64,000 bases of DNA from Allodiplogaster sudhausi (taxonomy: Eukaryota; Nematoda; Chromadorea; Rhabditida; Diplogasteridae), in the NCBI GenBank assembly GCA_945643635.1, contig CALZFC010000031.1, positions 2,469,001-2,533,000 on the forward strand. The letters are read 5' to 3'. The number at the start of each line of letters is the position of its first letter. Position 1 is the stretch's first letter. Below, piece after piece: positions 1-11,664 of this stretch. Below the pieces are notes generated by a model that saw nothing but the letters and a program-made list of their open reading frames with translations, searched no databases and was not told the origin of the DNA. Position numbers and translations under genes: made by a program.

Positions 1-85
1 GCATCACCCGTTGCCATGTTTCTCACCAGATAAGAAGAGGGCAGCAAGATGGAGAGGGGGGGGGAGAGAGAGAGAGAGAGGGAGG

Positions 86-123
<38 letters not shown>

Positions 124-1204
124 GAAAGAGAGAAGAGGAGAGAAACGGAGAGATAAAGAAATATGATGCTACTCATAAGATCTGTCGCAAGACATAAATA
201 AAATGACGGTAAGCAAGGAATATTCAATAAACACCTAATAGAATTTGTATAGATAATACATTAGAAGTAATAAATAAGTGTTGTTTCCTTATCAAAAAAT
301 AAAAATAAATTGTTACACTCACAAAGAATATCTGATGCAAAATAATTAGCATTTGTTTCTATGCCGATACAGCTTTAACGAGAGCTACTATGAAAAACTA
401 ATGCAATGCCAGAGAGAGAGAGAGACATAGGTAGGGCTAGATGGCAGATAACGAGATTGCGCGAGACAAGAGAAGGAGATAGAAAAAGTGAACGAAAAAG
501 AGAGGGATTGAAAGAGACGAAAAACTGAGAAAGAGACAGACGAGTGGAGAGGGGAGAAAAGAAAAGCAGATAAGACAAGGATGAAAGCACATCCACGAGA
601 TGGGAGCAGTGCAACTTTGGAAGAAGCTCGTGTGTGCGTGGGAGAGAGACGAGAAGGAGCCCCGTGGGGGCGCGCTGGGGGATTCCACCAAGGGCTGCAC
701 TCTCTTTCTCTCTCCATCTCTCTCTCTCTTTTTCACTCCACCTCTCTCTCTCTTTTTCACTCCACCTCTCTCTATAGCCACTTTCTTTCTCTTTCCTGAT
801 TTCTCTCTCTTCTCAACCACAACTTTTCTTTCTCTCCCCTCAACTTCTTACTCCTCCATCCAGAAGACAACCGCTAAAAAGAAAGAGCCAGACCACGAGG
901 GCTGCACTCTGCTTCTCTGCGTCTCTTCTGCTTGAGGGCATATGACGCAGTCTGTATATGACTAACAAAGCATCATGAGTGACGGTAACCAAGTTACAAG
1001 GGGATTGGAGAAGCAGATTTAGCGAGTGCACGAGGAAATGACGTGTGCTTTGGGTGCATCTTACGATCTTCCTGCTTCGAACCACTCGGACACCTAGTTC
1101 TTTTACTTTTCTTTCATCCTTGCCCGTTTCCTCTCAATCTTGGTCGCCTTCTCCTAAGTCAGTTCGGTTTCCCTTATTGATGCAACCAGGAGAATGAGGA
1201 AAAG

Positions 1205-1251
<47 letters not shown>

Positions 1252-3660
1252 GTGCGTCCAAAGAACGTCGTCAAAAGAGTTTCAAGTTTTGTGTCTATGG
1301 GATGGGAAGATGGACGAGAGAGAGGAGAGAGGGGAAAGAAAGGAGAGAGAGAGAGACAAGAGAAGAGAGTGATCCAGACGAAGAGAGCCAGAGAAAGAGA
1401 GAAAGAAGCCCGAGAATGGCTTCAGGGGTGACCCTCAGGGCGGGGGGACACAATCAGGAGACGCGCCAGTTCTTTCTTCGCAACTCTCTCTGTTCGGCGA
1501 GAGGGAAAACGACGCAGACTTCAGCATAGAGCCTTTAACCAATAGAAATATCATTGTCAATGGGGGGGGGGGATGATCCGGGATGATATTCGGTGCCATC
1601 GTTGGATTAGTCCAGATTCATCAGATTCAACAACCGGGTAGGGATATAAATAAGCTCCCCCCTTCTCCCTTTATCCCGAGAGGATAATGTCATCATGACA
1701 AAAACACCGTATGGGCACAGGCTATAAACCGAGAAGCGCGCGCGGATAAACATTCTAATTTACGGAGATAGAATAGTGGAAAACAAAATAGAGAAATTAA
1801 CACGAGAAAGAAATAAGGGAAAAAATGTGGCGCGGCCGTGAAAACAACAATGTTTTATAACAAAGCATTCTTTCTTTTTTGAGTGTCAAAATGTTTCGGG
1901 CCTTTGAGATGGGAGCATTGATCTTTGGATCTTTGGATAAGCACGCCAGTTCCGGGTGTTCGTGTCTTCATCGTTACTCCAATTCGAAGGCTAAGCCTGG
2001 AGGGAAGAAGAAGACCCGGGTTGAGGGGAGTATCATGGAAGGGGTTACAATGAATTCAAGCTCTCCCCACAGACAATAGCCACTCACTACTCGGCCAGCA
2101 CCAAGGAAGAGACGCGCCCTAGTGCACTAGGGGTAGACGGCAATAAACACACACTTGCTCAGTGTAAGCTCACCGCTTCTGACCAGCTCCATTGCTCTTC
2201 TCTCGCTTCTCTCTCCCTCTCCTCTCTTTCTCTCTCTCACTGCTCAGGCGTTCCTCCACCCAGCAATAGGCGCATAGAACGGAAGGTGCCTGGGTCGGCG
2301 GGGTGAAGGCCACGAAAGGACGAAGGACAGCGAATGAAAACATTTAGCGAGCCATTGTGTGGGGCTCTCTCTGAATAAGCAGATTCGGCTTGGTTTGGGG
2401 CCGTACTTTTACTTTGCCTCTCTTATTAGGTGGGAGGCACTTTCTCTATAGAGGACTGCACGTCCACCCGTTATCTACGAGCGCCCTCCAGGGCCCCCGT
2501 TAACACGGAATTGTCGTTCTCTTCCCACTCTTCTCGTCACTCGTAAATGAATACATAAAATGGATACATACAACAACAACTGGCGCAGCGGAACGCCAAT
2601 TTAAGAGGATGTCAACAACCGAGCGAACAACATGGCGTTGCTGTCTGTGTCTTCTGCTTGCGACATACCGCTTCAGCCATTCTACGGGCTATTGTACCCG
2701 GGCAAGAAAAAAAGTAGGAAGAGAGAGAGTGTGTGAGAGAGAGAGAGAGGGAGAGAGTGAAGACAACAAATGAGGAGCGACTACGGCATTAGAAAAGAGG
2801 AGAGCTCAGACAATAGACGCAAAAAATTACAAGCGCAAATTAGAGTGGAAAAAGACTCGAGCAAAGAGCATGCAAAATCGGAAAGAGTAAAAAGATGGAG
2901 AGAGAAAGAGTAAGCTTAGGGAGATTGGGCCGAATTGAGAGAGCGTGAGAGAAAAGCAGACGGGTCGACATGCGAAGATATTTCGTTGTCGTTCGTATCT
3001 AACGACCACGCTAACTTTTTTTCCTCTTTACTCGTGCAAAATCGGAAGCTCTAAAAAACGGGAAAGAGACCAAAGAACGCGGGTTGAAACTGAAAGTTAA
3101 ATGAAGAGGCGACAGGATGCTTGAGGCTTTCTATGGCATACAAGGAGAGAGAGAGAGAGAGGAGAGAGAGACACAGAGAGAGAGAGAGATAGAGAAAGAG
3201 AGAAACCAATGTCCGCAGAGGGATAAATGTGGATCCAAAAGAAACCACAGGCGTCAACAGCTCTCATATGTTGCTGTGCTTCCCTTTCATACTTAAATGG
3301 GACAGCCCGGGAAGGCATCGTATATCACAGACAGAGACTGGCAGCCATAGACCAAGCACACACTTGCTCGTCCCTTCCTTCATCGCCACGAAACGGGCCG
3401 ACATCCGGGCCATGCTCAGACAGAGGGAGAGAGAAGCAACAACAGTTATAAAATAGAACACGATTCTCGTGTGACCAGAGCACGGAAAAGAGCACGAAAT
3501 GTGAATAAATGAGCACATTTTCTATATGTGCTCATTTATTTGAAATTCTTCTTTAAATTTCATTTAAAAAAATATTTTTAATCTAATAAACACTTCCCAG
3601 AAAACAGTTAGAGATCGAAGTACGGATGGAACGGGAAGATAATAATCGTGGGAACAGGTT
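1..3660. other. No recognised gene; GA/CT microsatellites
   Basis: GA tracts at about 58-130, 410-425, 1208-1249 and 3145-3200, CT-rich stretches near 700-800 and 2200-2240. Open frames are short and repeat-driven. A 34-codon ATG frame at 2632 (MALLSVSSACDIPLQPFYGL ...) has balanced codons but no support. Confidence 0.5.
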
Positions 3661-3681
3661 GATTGCAACAGTGCGTGAGGA

Positions 3682-3784
3682 TCAATCCTTGCCGAGACCA
3701 AGGCTGGCAAATCGTTCCCACTCTGACACCGGCTGAACAGGCGGAAAACAGGTCGAGTGTCGGGGCGAGAGAAGGAAAAGAGAA

Positions 3785-3820
<36 letters not shown>

Positions 3821-5019
3821 CAGAGAAACTGAGGAAATAAGCGCACCGACAGAGTTGGCCTTTGCCAGTCAGTCGATCGATCCAACAGACACTGAATTGC
3901 GCCTTCCACACGCGTCGGTTCACTACCCTCGCTCACACTTGCAATCCTCTAAGCACAACCAGAGGATGATGGGAAAAGAAAGATGGAGGGAGAGAGAGAG
4001 AAATGGAAAATGAGAGAGAGAGAGAGAGACAGAAAGAAAGAGGTGGAAAACGAAAGAGACCCAGAGAGACGGAGAGAGAGGGAAAAAGTTAAAGGAAATA
4101 ATGCAGAACACAAACTGATGCACAACAAAGTACGGTCATCACCAATTATTTGACGTATCGGCTCTGCTCAAAGTGATTCCTGCTCTCAAATGATCACTTT
4201 TCCGCTTTCGCAACAAGACTTCGCACTTGATTTGATAAGAACAGTAAAAGTGCAAGCGATGCACCCTCCTTTTGGCTGCTTATCACACGCTCAAATCAAG
4301 CCTGCCAGGCAACTGATGAATCACGCGGGAAAAACAGTCGGAGAATAAAGTTTGAAAAAACCATATTGTAGACTAGATAAGTGTCAAGTGCAACTGACAA
4401 GAAAACGTCAGATTACATTTTACTTCTAGATAATAGACAATTTATCATCTGCCCCCAACTAACCTACTGAAACCATAGCTTAAACTGGGGCGCTCAAAAT
4501 TCGAGGAAGGATGATTGAGGGGACAGCGGATACAGTAAATTAATGTTAAATATTTCTAATATGTTCGATTTTATATCGCTTTCGAATGAAGTTCCGCTTT
4601 TTTAACTAGGAAGGATGACTAAAAATATTTCTAGAAAGTCGGCTTTTAAGCTATCCCTGAAACGAGTTTAAGAGTGAAAAAATTTTGGACTTTAAACTTC
4701 AATAGTACCGAAAACTTTCGAAAATTTCGCTATCCTTGAATAACAGTCCGACAGTAAACAACGCCATATCTTTAGCGAAGCCTATAGCTTCGCTAAAGAT
4801 ATGGCGATTAAATGCGATAAGAAGTAGATGGACAGCAAAGCAGGAAAATGAAAGTCTGGCAAGGAGGAGGAGGGCATTCTCTTGTTCAAGATAAGAAGCT
4901 GTTGTGGCTACCTGCAGACGCGGAGTCATGGGCGGCGGCTCGGCTAGCGACATCGCCTTCTGGCGGATCTGGTCGCGGATCCGGCCGAGCCGGATGCTCT
5001 TCAGACGATCAGTCAGCAT
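3682..5019 (-). CDS. Possible small two-exon gene
   Basis: On the minus strand an acceptor CCCCTTGCAG lies 17 nt before ATG at 5019. The exon 5019-4912 has 36 codons (MLTDRLKSIRLGRIRDQIRQ ... MTPRLQ), is strongly charged and ends at GTAGCC. A candidate last exon 3732-3682, after TTCAG, reads PVSEWERFASLGLGKD and stop; both exons are phase 0. Other exons may lie between. The intron would contain the perfect hairpin at 4762-4806. Function unknown. The start exon is more convincing than the end. Confidence 0.33.
4762..4806. other. Perfect 20-bp stem hairpin
   Basis: CGCCATATCTTTAGCGAAGC, a 5-nt spacer CTATA, then the exact reverse complement. It lies in the putative intron of the small minus-strand gene. 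Could be a microRNA-like foldback, a MITE remnant or a structural element; nothing distinguishes these by eye. Confidence 0.6.
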
Positions 5020-5571
5020 CGTTCAGCAGTGCCGGCCTGCAAGGGGAGAGAGACTTACCGTACAACCACAAGAAAACAATAACACTATAATACATTGTCG
5101 GAACATTTTCAAACAGCAGCAAGCAAAAAAAAAATTCTGGAATATCAAAGATTCAAATAAAAGAATTTCGCGCCAATTCATTTTACACTCATCATTTAAT
5201 AGTTTCACGCACGGCGCAATTACGTATTTTCACCAGGAACGTATATATTTTCGTACACTATAGCAGCAACGATAATGCTTTAGATAACGAAAGCGAAAAT
5301 TATTAGTTTTTAGCAAATAAACATGTTTCATGAGTCAAAAATATGCAACAGAAAGAATGTTTGGAACGCGGAAGCACGGACCGACCAGGGTGTGGAGGGA
5401 ATCGTTGAAAATGGTGCTGGAAAGAGATAGAGAGGAAAAGAGAGATAGAACGAGAGAGAATTGCCCGGAGCACAATCTACGAAGCCTTTTATTCTTCCGC
5501 GTCGCAACTGCAACTGCTTAGTGATGCTTCGTCAAGCAGCTTTTATATCTACTTTCACGTTCCGTAGTTTA

Positions 5572-5577
5572 CTTCTC

Positions 5578-5618
<41 letters not shown>

Positions 5619-5871
5619 TTCTCTCTCACTCTCTCTCTCTCCGTTCTCTTCGCTCTCTCTCCCTCAATCCTTTACGATATGAACGTTGATATCTGTATTT
5701 CAATGATGAATTTACGAATGCAAAGAGCTTAGAGCAAATTGAAAAGGAACGTTGCCGGTACTCGGCAAGATGTATAGTAGAAGGTGGGAATAGCGAAGGA
5801 GAAAGGGCAGGAAGATAGAAGAAGAGAGACTGGGAGAGAACGAGTGATGAGAGAGAGCGAGAAAGAGAGAG

Positions 5872-5905
<34 letters not shown>

Positions 5906-5907
5906 AG
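5572..5907. repeat. CT tract and GA tract facing each other
   Basis: A (CT)n tract at 5572-5660 and a (GA)n tract at 5838-5907 on the same strand, 180 bp apart, able to pair as a long imperfect hairpin. Between them is unique AT-rich sequence. Confidence 0.85.
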
Positions 5908-6556
5908 AAAGGGAGACCCCACCTCTCATCTCGCTTAACGAAGCTAATCTCCTCCAGCTCTAGTTCGAATGCCGGCTAATATCGAAGTATGAGCGTGAAT
6001 AAGCGGAGCAAGCAGTGTACTCTTTACAGCAACTCCAGCAGCCTTCGCAACTTTGAAGAGCTCAGTGAGCATCAATGAGAAAGTTTATCAGGAATGTTTA
6101 ATAATTCTTTAAAACTCTTACGCTAAAAAAATTACTCTTTATTCCTTTCATAATTTATTTACGCTTTCTTCTATAGAATGGCAGAATTCTGAGAACAATT
6201 TTCCAGCATTTTACGGCCGGAAAATATAATAGGCATTACAGTAGTAAGCGAGTAGGAGAGAAGTCAGCTGCCTCAGGCGAATAAGTGGGGAAAGTATTAA
6301 GAAGTATGAAGATGGAGGCACTTGAATCTAAAGCCTGCAGACGAGAAATGAGGGGATTACAATTATTATGCACGGGCCTTTCGAAGTAAAGTCACTGTTT
6401 GCCCCCGAGGCAACTCGAGTGGAAAGAAAAGGAAGAAGAAGCTTTTCCTCTCCTTCTGCCATTCCCTCATTTGCAAAGACCACCAAGCTACATGCACAAA
6501 ACTGTCCGCGACGCTTTTCAATTCTATTCAACTTTTTTTCATTTTCTAATTTCACT

Positions 6557-6580
6557 CCCTCTCTCTCACTCTCCCTATTT

Positions 6581-6671
<91 letters not shown>

Positions 6672-6968
6672 CTCTCTTTCTCTTTCTCTCTCTCGCTCTA
6701 CTCTCACTCTCTTCTTCTCTCCCCTCTCTCTATCGATCTCTCTAATCCAACACAGGTCGTCCACCGATAGACTCGTCCGACGCTCAGACTTTTGCCAATT
6801 TCTAATGACTTTCCGCCCTTTTTGCGCCCTCTCTCTATCTCTCTTTTTTCTCTGGCTCCTTCCCTCTATCAGCCTTTCTTTCTCTTTCGCTTTTCTTATA
6901 TCACCATCTTGTTTCTCTCACTATCTTTCTCTCTCTCTCTCTCGCTCTCTCTCTTTCTCTCTCTCTCG

Positions 6969-7010
<42 letters not shown>

Positions 7011-7018
7011 CTGTCTCA
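6557..7018. repeat. Two long CT microsatellites
   Basis: (CT)n with TTTCT interruptions at 6557-6735 and 6925-7018, separated by about 190 bp that is also pyrimidine-rich. Confidence 0.9.
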
Positions 7019-7762
7019 CACGTGACTCTTCCTACTCTCTAATCTACAGCCAATCGAGAGTGCGAATTTGGGAAGCTTCAATTAGCCAGACGGCAGCTTC
7101 ATTAGCAGTTTTTGTTATCACCCCCGCATACATTACTAGAGACTACATTGGAGGATATCAACGTTACAAATTAAATTGAGCATATAAAATGAATTAAAAT
7201 GAAATAATTGAAAGAATAAAATTTTTTCTGCTAATGGTGAGGATTCTAGTAATGGAAGTCTACAAATGGATAGCTAAATTTCAGATTTTTAAAAGGACTT
7301 CTTCAAGAAGAAAAGAGACACCTTTTCGAATACAAGCGAGAGAAGAATGAAGACAAACGCTGCTTCTAGATAGGAAGTGTCTCTGACAGACACTAACTAC
7401 ATACATAGGATGTACAATGTTTACGCTGCAGATAATTTAACAGCTCGACTAAAAGGGCACGAGTATGAGTATTCGATGCAGTAATATATTATAATAATGC
7501 AATTGGAGGTCTGCATTTCGCAGTCTCATTAATTACTTTTAATTACAGTGACAACTCTCGCAACGTAAAAGAGGAGAAGTATACGGTAACACCTTGCTAG
7601 ACAGCCCGTTCAAATTGCCACCCTGCTGCTGTTGGCAATAAGGAAACATTTATGCATGTTTATCTACGTCGGGAGAAGCTTCTCGGATGTCATGACAGGA
7701 GAGTGAGAAAGTGAGATGGGCAGTGGGAAAGGAAGTGAGTGATGGAAGGAACGAGAAATAGA

Positions 7763-7868
<106 letters not shown>

Positions 7869-7993
7869 GAATAGAGTGGGGGGGGGGTGTAAGGCAAGAA
7901 AAAGAACAATTCCGAGTGTGTGTGAGAGAAATGCGGTGGGAGTGAGAGGGTGAGCGAAAAAGAATTAGTGAGAAAAGAATTAGTGAGGGATAT

Positions 7994-8879
7994 AAAGGGA
8001 ACGGTGTCCTGATTTTCGCTCAAATGATTATCGCTCAAATGATTTTCGCTCAAATTTTTTTTTGATTATCGCTCAAATGATTTTCGCTCAAACTTTTTTC
8101 AACAGTTGATGATTTTCGCTCAAGTTTTTTTAATGGTAAGTGATTTTTGCTCAAAAAAATTTTTTTTTTGACTAGTGCACCCTGAAAGCGGATAAGAAGT
8201 GCGAACATTGTCGAATAACCTAATTACAGTTTGCACTTAATAATTCCAGCAATTAAAAGGCGCTTAAAAGGTCAACAGTAGTAATTGCTGTTCGCATTCT
8301 GTTATTTTGACTGCAAATTGACTACAAACGAGAGAACCGTCTAACGTCGACTTCGAACATCTTCTTGCTAGCAAAATCATTGTACATCAATCCATGGCTC
8401 TGCCATTTGTTCCGGAGATCGACATTGACACCGCCTTCAGCTACTGCAGTGACACGCTATGACTGCTCGGCCTCTCCACAAGCAATCAATGCCTTTATTA
8501 CCTACTTCAAGAATACCTGGGTGGGGACCCAGCTCCGGAATATGCGCCGTGTCTCTCCTCTCGTCCCTGCTGAGATGTGGAGTGTTAATCAGGTAGAGCC
8601 CTAAAGAATTAAATATACATTCATTTAGCGCATTTGCGAAGCACGTTGTTCACCCGTCGTTCTTTTACTCTCAGCGCTGTTGAAATCGCATTCCTCCTAA
8701 TGTCTAGTCTGATTATAAAATTTTACAATAATATCTCATTTGGAAAAATTTTGAGCAAAAATCACTTATCATAAAAAAAATTTGAGCGAAAATCATTTGA
8801 GCGATAATGAAAAAAAATTTTGAGCGAAAATGATTTGAGCGATAATCATTTGAGCGAAAATCAGGGAACCAAAGGGAAC
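7994..8879. mobile_element. Degenerate Mutator-like (MULE) DNA transposon with 9-bp target duplication
   Basis: The element spans 8003-8870 (868 bp) between two copies of AAAGGGAAC (7994-8002 and 8871-8879), a 9-bp duplication typical of Mutator elements. Ends are inverted: GGTGTCCTGATTTTCGCTC on the left and GGTTCCCTGATTTTCGCTC on the reversed right. Each end carries a cluster of the 14-15 bp motif GAT(T/A)TTCGCTCAAAT, on opposite strands. The interior keeps a piece of transposase in two plus frames: ALPFVPEIDIDTAFS at about 8397-8441, ended by a stop, and FITYFKNTWVG ... PAEMWSV at about 8498-8590. These recall the C-terminal YF..TW.G / P.EMWNV region of MULE transposases. It is a non-autonomous, internally deleted copy. 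Confidence 0.82.
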
Positions 8880-9325
8880 TAGTGAGGGTGAGTAGGTGGT
8901 CGAAAAAAGGTTATGAGAACACATGAGTTTTGGAGAAAAGGAGGTATTCAACTAGGAAGATGGAGAGGACATGAGACCGGTGAGACAGAGACAAAGAGCG
9001 AGAGATAAAGAGAGAGAGAGTGAGAGAGAGAGTACGAGAAAGAGAAAGAAGAGATGGACAGAAGAGAAAATAAAGATCATTTACATATATCCTTTTGATA
9101 TTGCCAACGTCACCGTTACGTCGCACTCATTTTCTCACATTCGAACGCAACAGTATAATAGAAAAAGGCGCAAGACCTTTCCCCTCAAGCAGGCTTGTCA
9201 AAGTGCATGAATGCTTAAGCATACAAAGCAGACATTCGACGGAGTAAACCTCTTTATCTTTCTATCTCGCATTCTAATCATTATTATTTAAACTCTTTCC
9301 TCCTTGTCACCCGCCACTCTCGCTG

Positions 9326-9356
<31 letters not shown>

Positions 9357-10101
9357 CAATTTATCTCTCTATGCCTCTCGTTCTCCTTTTTTGCAATTCG
9401 CTAACGAAGTCCAAGGTGAACACGTGAGTGTTAGCTAATTATCTTATGGGAGCGTCAACAAGTTTCGCTTGTTTGCTATAAAATGTAAGAAGAAAGGCGA
9501 TGAAAATACATATTCCTGCGAAAAGCCTTCGTCGTCTTCATCAAGCTCTAGTTTCCGCTCGCAACAAATTTGCCTTGTGTTTGATGATTAGTGCGTGGCA
9601 GAGGAGAGAAGCAGCTGCGCGGATTTTGAGAACGGATGGAGGCAGATGCTTGAAGTCTCCAGGAAAAGGAGAGAGAGAAAGAGAGAGAGAGAGAGAAAGA
9701 GATATAGAGAGTGAAAGAGAGAAAGAGAGAAATTAGAGAAAAAATGAGTGAGAGAGAGAGAGGAAAACAGAAAATGACAGAGAACCTGGGAGAGGGAGCG
9801 AATTTTCATGAGAATCATCGCTGAACATTAGAAATCTGTGAAATGCCGTTCTTTTGCTTATTAATCGAAAGGCCTAAGCACACTATTCCCTTCTGTGTTT
9901 CATAGCCGTTTATTACAAGATAAAAAAATCATAAATTGAAAAGTAACGAAAAGTGCGCCGATGCTCGCGGATGTATGTATGCATGCGCTCAGTGGTCCGC
10001 AACACGCCCCCGGGGCAGGAGAGGAAGAGATAGAGAGATAGAGAGAGAGAAAGAGAGAGAGAGAGAAAGACAGAGAAAGAGAGAGAAAGAGAGAGAGAGA
10101 A

Positions 10102-10132
<31 letters not shown>

Positions 10133-10133
10133 A

Positions 10134-10164
<31 letters not shown>

Positions 10165-10846
10165 AAGGTTGAGAGAGATGCAGGGAGAGTTAAAGAAAGG
10201 GAGAGAGGGAGAGAGAGAGGAACACATAGAGAAGTTCATGTTAGAATGAGTACATGAACAAAAGATAAAAGAGTATCTGCGAAATGTGGTAGAAGGAGCC
10301 TAAACTGAAGGAGAAGTACATTGGACACATCTCTTCTTTTTCACTTTTAAATATGTACATATACACTTTATCTCCACTTCTCTCTCTCTCTCTTTATCCT
10401 CTCTCTCTCTCTCACGCTTTCTCTCTCCCTCTCTCTCTCTAGTTCAACCTTTCTACTTGGTTTTTAACAGCGCAGTATGACTGTTTGTTCAAAGTTCGGA
10501 AACACAACTCTGTCTCTTCATCTCCCACCAACATTTTTTGGCTCGTTTCTTTTTCTTACAACAATGCCGGTCCTCGTTTCGCTTTATCTTCAAAAGTAGA
10601 CAAGTTCTTTGCAGTCTTTCTGAAGAAACATTTGTTAAGACAAAAGATTTTCCAATAATAAAAAAGCGTGAATAGAAAACGAATCGAGTTCTTCATCTTC
10701 GAGAGAATGTCGAGAGTGCCTATTCTCAGTCTCTCGCGTACTCTTCAGTCATTGCCAGCAAGTCTGAGACATTCTACATAATTCTTATTCCTTACGATAC
10801 TTTGACCACAAAAGTATTGAACATTCCTTAATTCTTGTTTTTTAAT
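8880..10846. other. Intergenic, GA-rich
   Basis: GA tracts at 8995-9060, 9670-9770 and 10027-10228, a CT tract at 9327-9352. A 78-codon frame at 9500 begins with balanced, Arg-rich codons (MKIHIPAKSLRRLHQALVSA ...) but runs into a GA tract; I do not call it. Confidence 0.45.
10027..10228. repeat. Long GA microsatellite
   Basis: About 200 bp of GAGAGA with GAAAGA interruptions. Open frames over it on both strands are artefacts. Confidence 0.95.
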
Positions 10847-11664
10847 CATATAAGACAGTGTGAATTAAAAAGTTTGGTTTTTCTCTGCAATTTTCAGTTT
10901 TGCTGTTATTTTTGGCAAGCAAATTTGCCAGTTTTCAAGCCCATTTATTATGCCATGGCAATTTGTATGATTGTCAAGAATGTCATCAAGGTTTATTCTT
11001 CAATATTCATCATGCCAAAATCAACAGCTGTCTAAAATGGCAAAAACAACCTAATTAAAAAAGATACGAGTCAAAAGTGTCGAGGCAAAATTACGCAAGT
11101 GTTAAACGAAGATGGCACAGAAAATGGTTGAAAAATATGTCACAGCTTCTCGAGGAGGAGTGGGCCTTTTTGCCAAAAAAAGCAGCGATATAAATCTGCC
11201 AAGATTACCTGCCAGAGTTGATCAACTGCTAAATTTGCCAAGCCAAAATAATAGAGTGAAAAATTTGCCAAACCAGCTTGCCAATTTTGGCGGCTAGCAG
11301 AAATGGCATGGCAGTTTAAACAGGTGTCAAAAAAGTCCAGCAAATTTGATGGCTATCAAAATTGGCAAGGCATTTTTTACGGCTGTCAAAAGTGGCACGT
11401 CATTTTAAACGACCATTAATTCTGGCTAAAGGTTGAAATTTCAACATCGGACAAATTAAAACATAGTGTAAGAAAAAATGAAGTAAGGAAAAGCAGAAAA
11501 TTAATGGAATTATAATGTTAACTAAACAAAAATCGACGATAGGAATAAGTGGACTTACGAACTACAGAGAAAGCATGAATTCGAAAGAATCAATTCGCAA
11601 TATGGAGACTAACTAGATTGAAGGCAAAAAATCAGGGAGGGTATGTAAAATAGACGATTCCTTT

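Noticed and set aside
8365..8604. Stand-alone 79-codon gene
   Set aside because: It lies inside the Mutator-like element and its C-terminal half is a transposase fragment.
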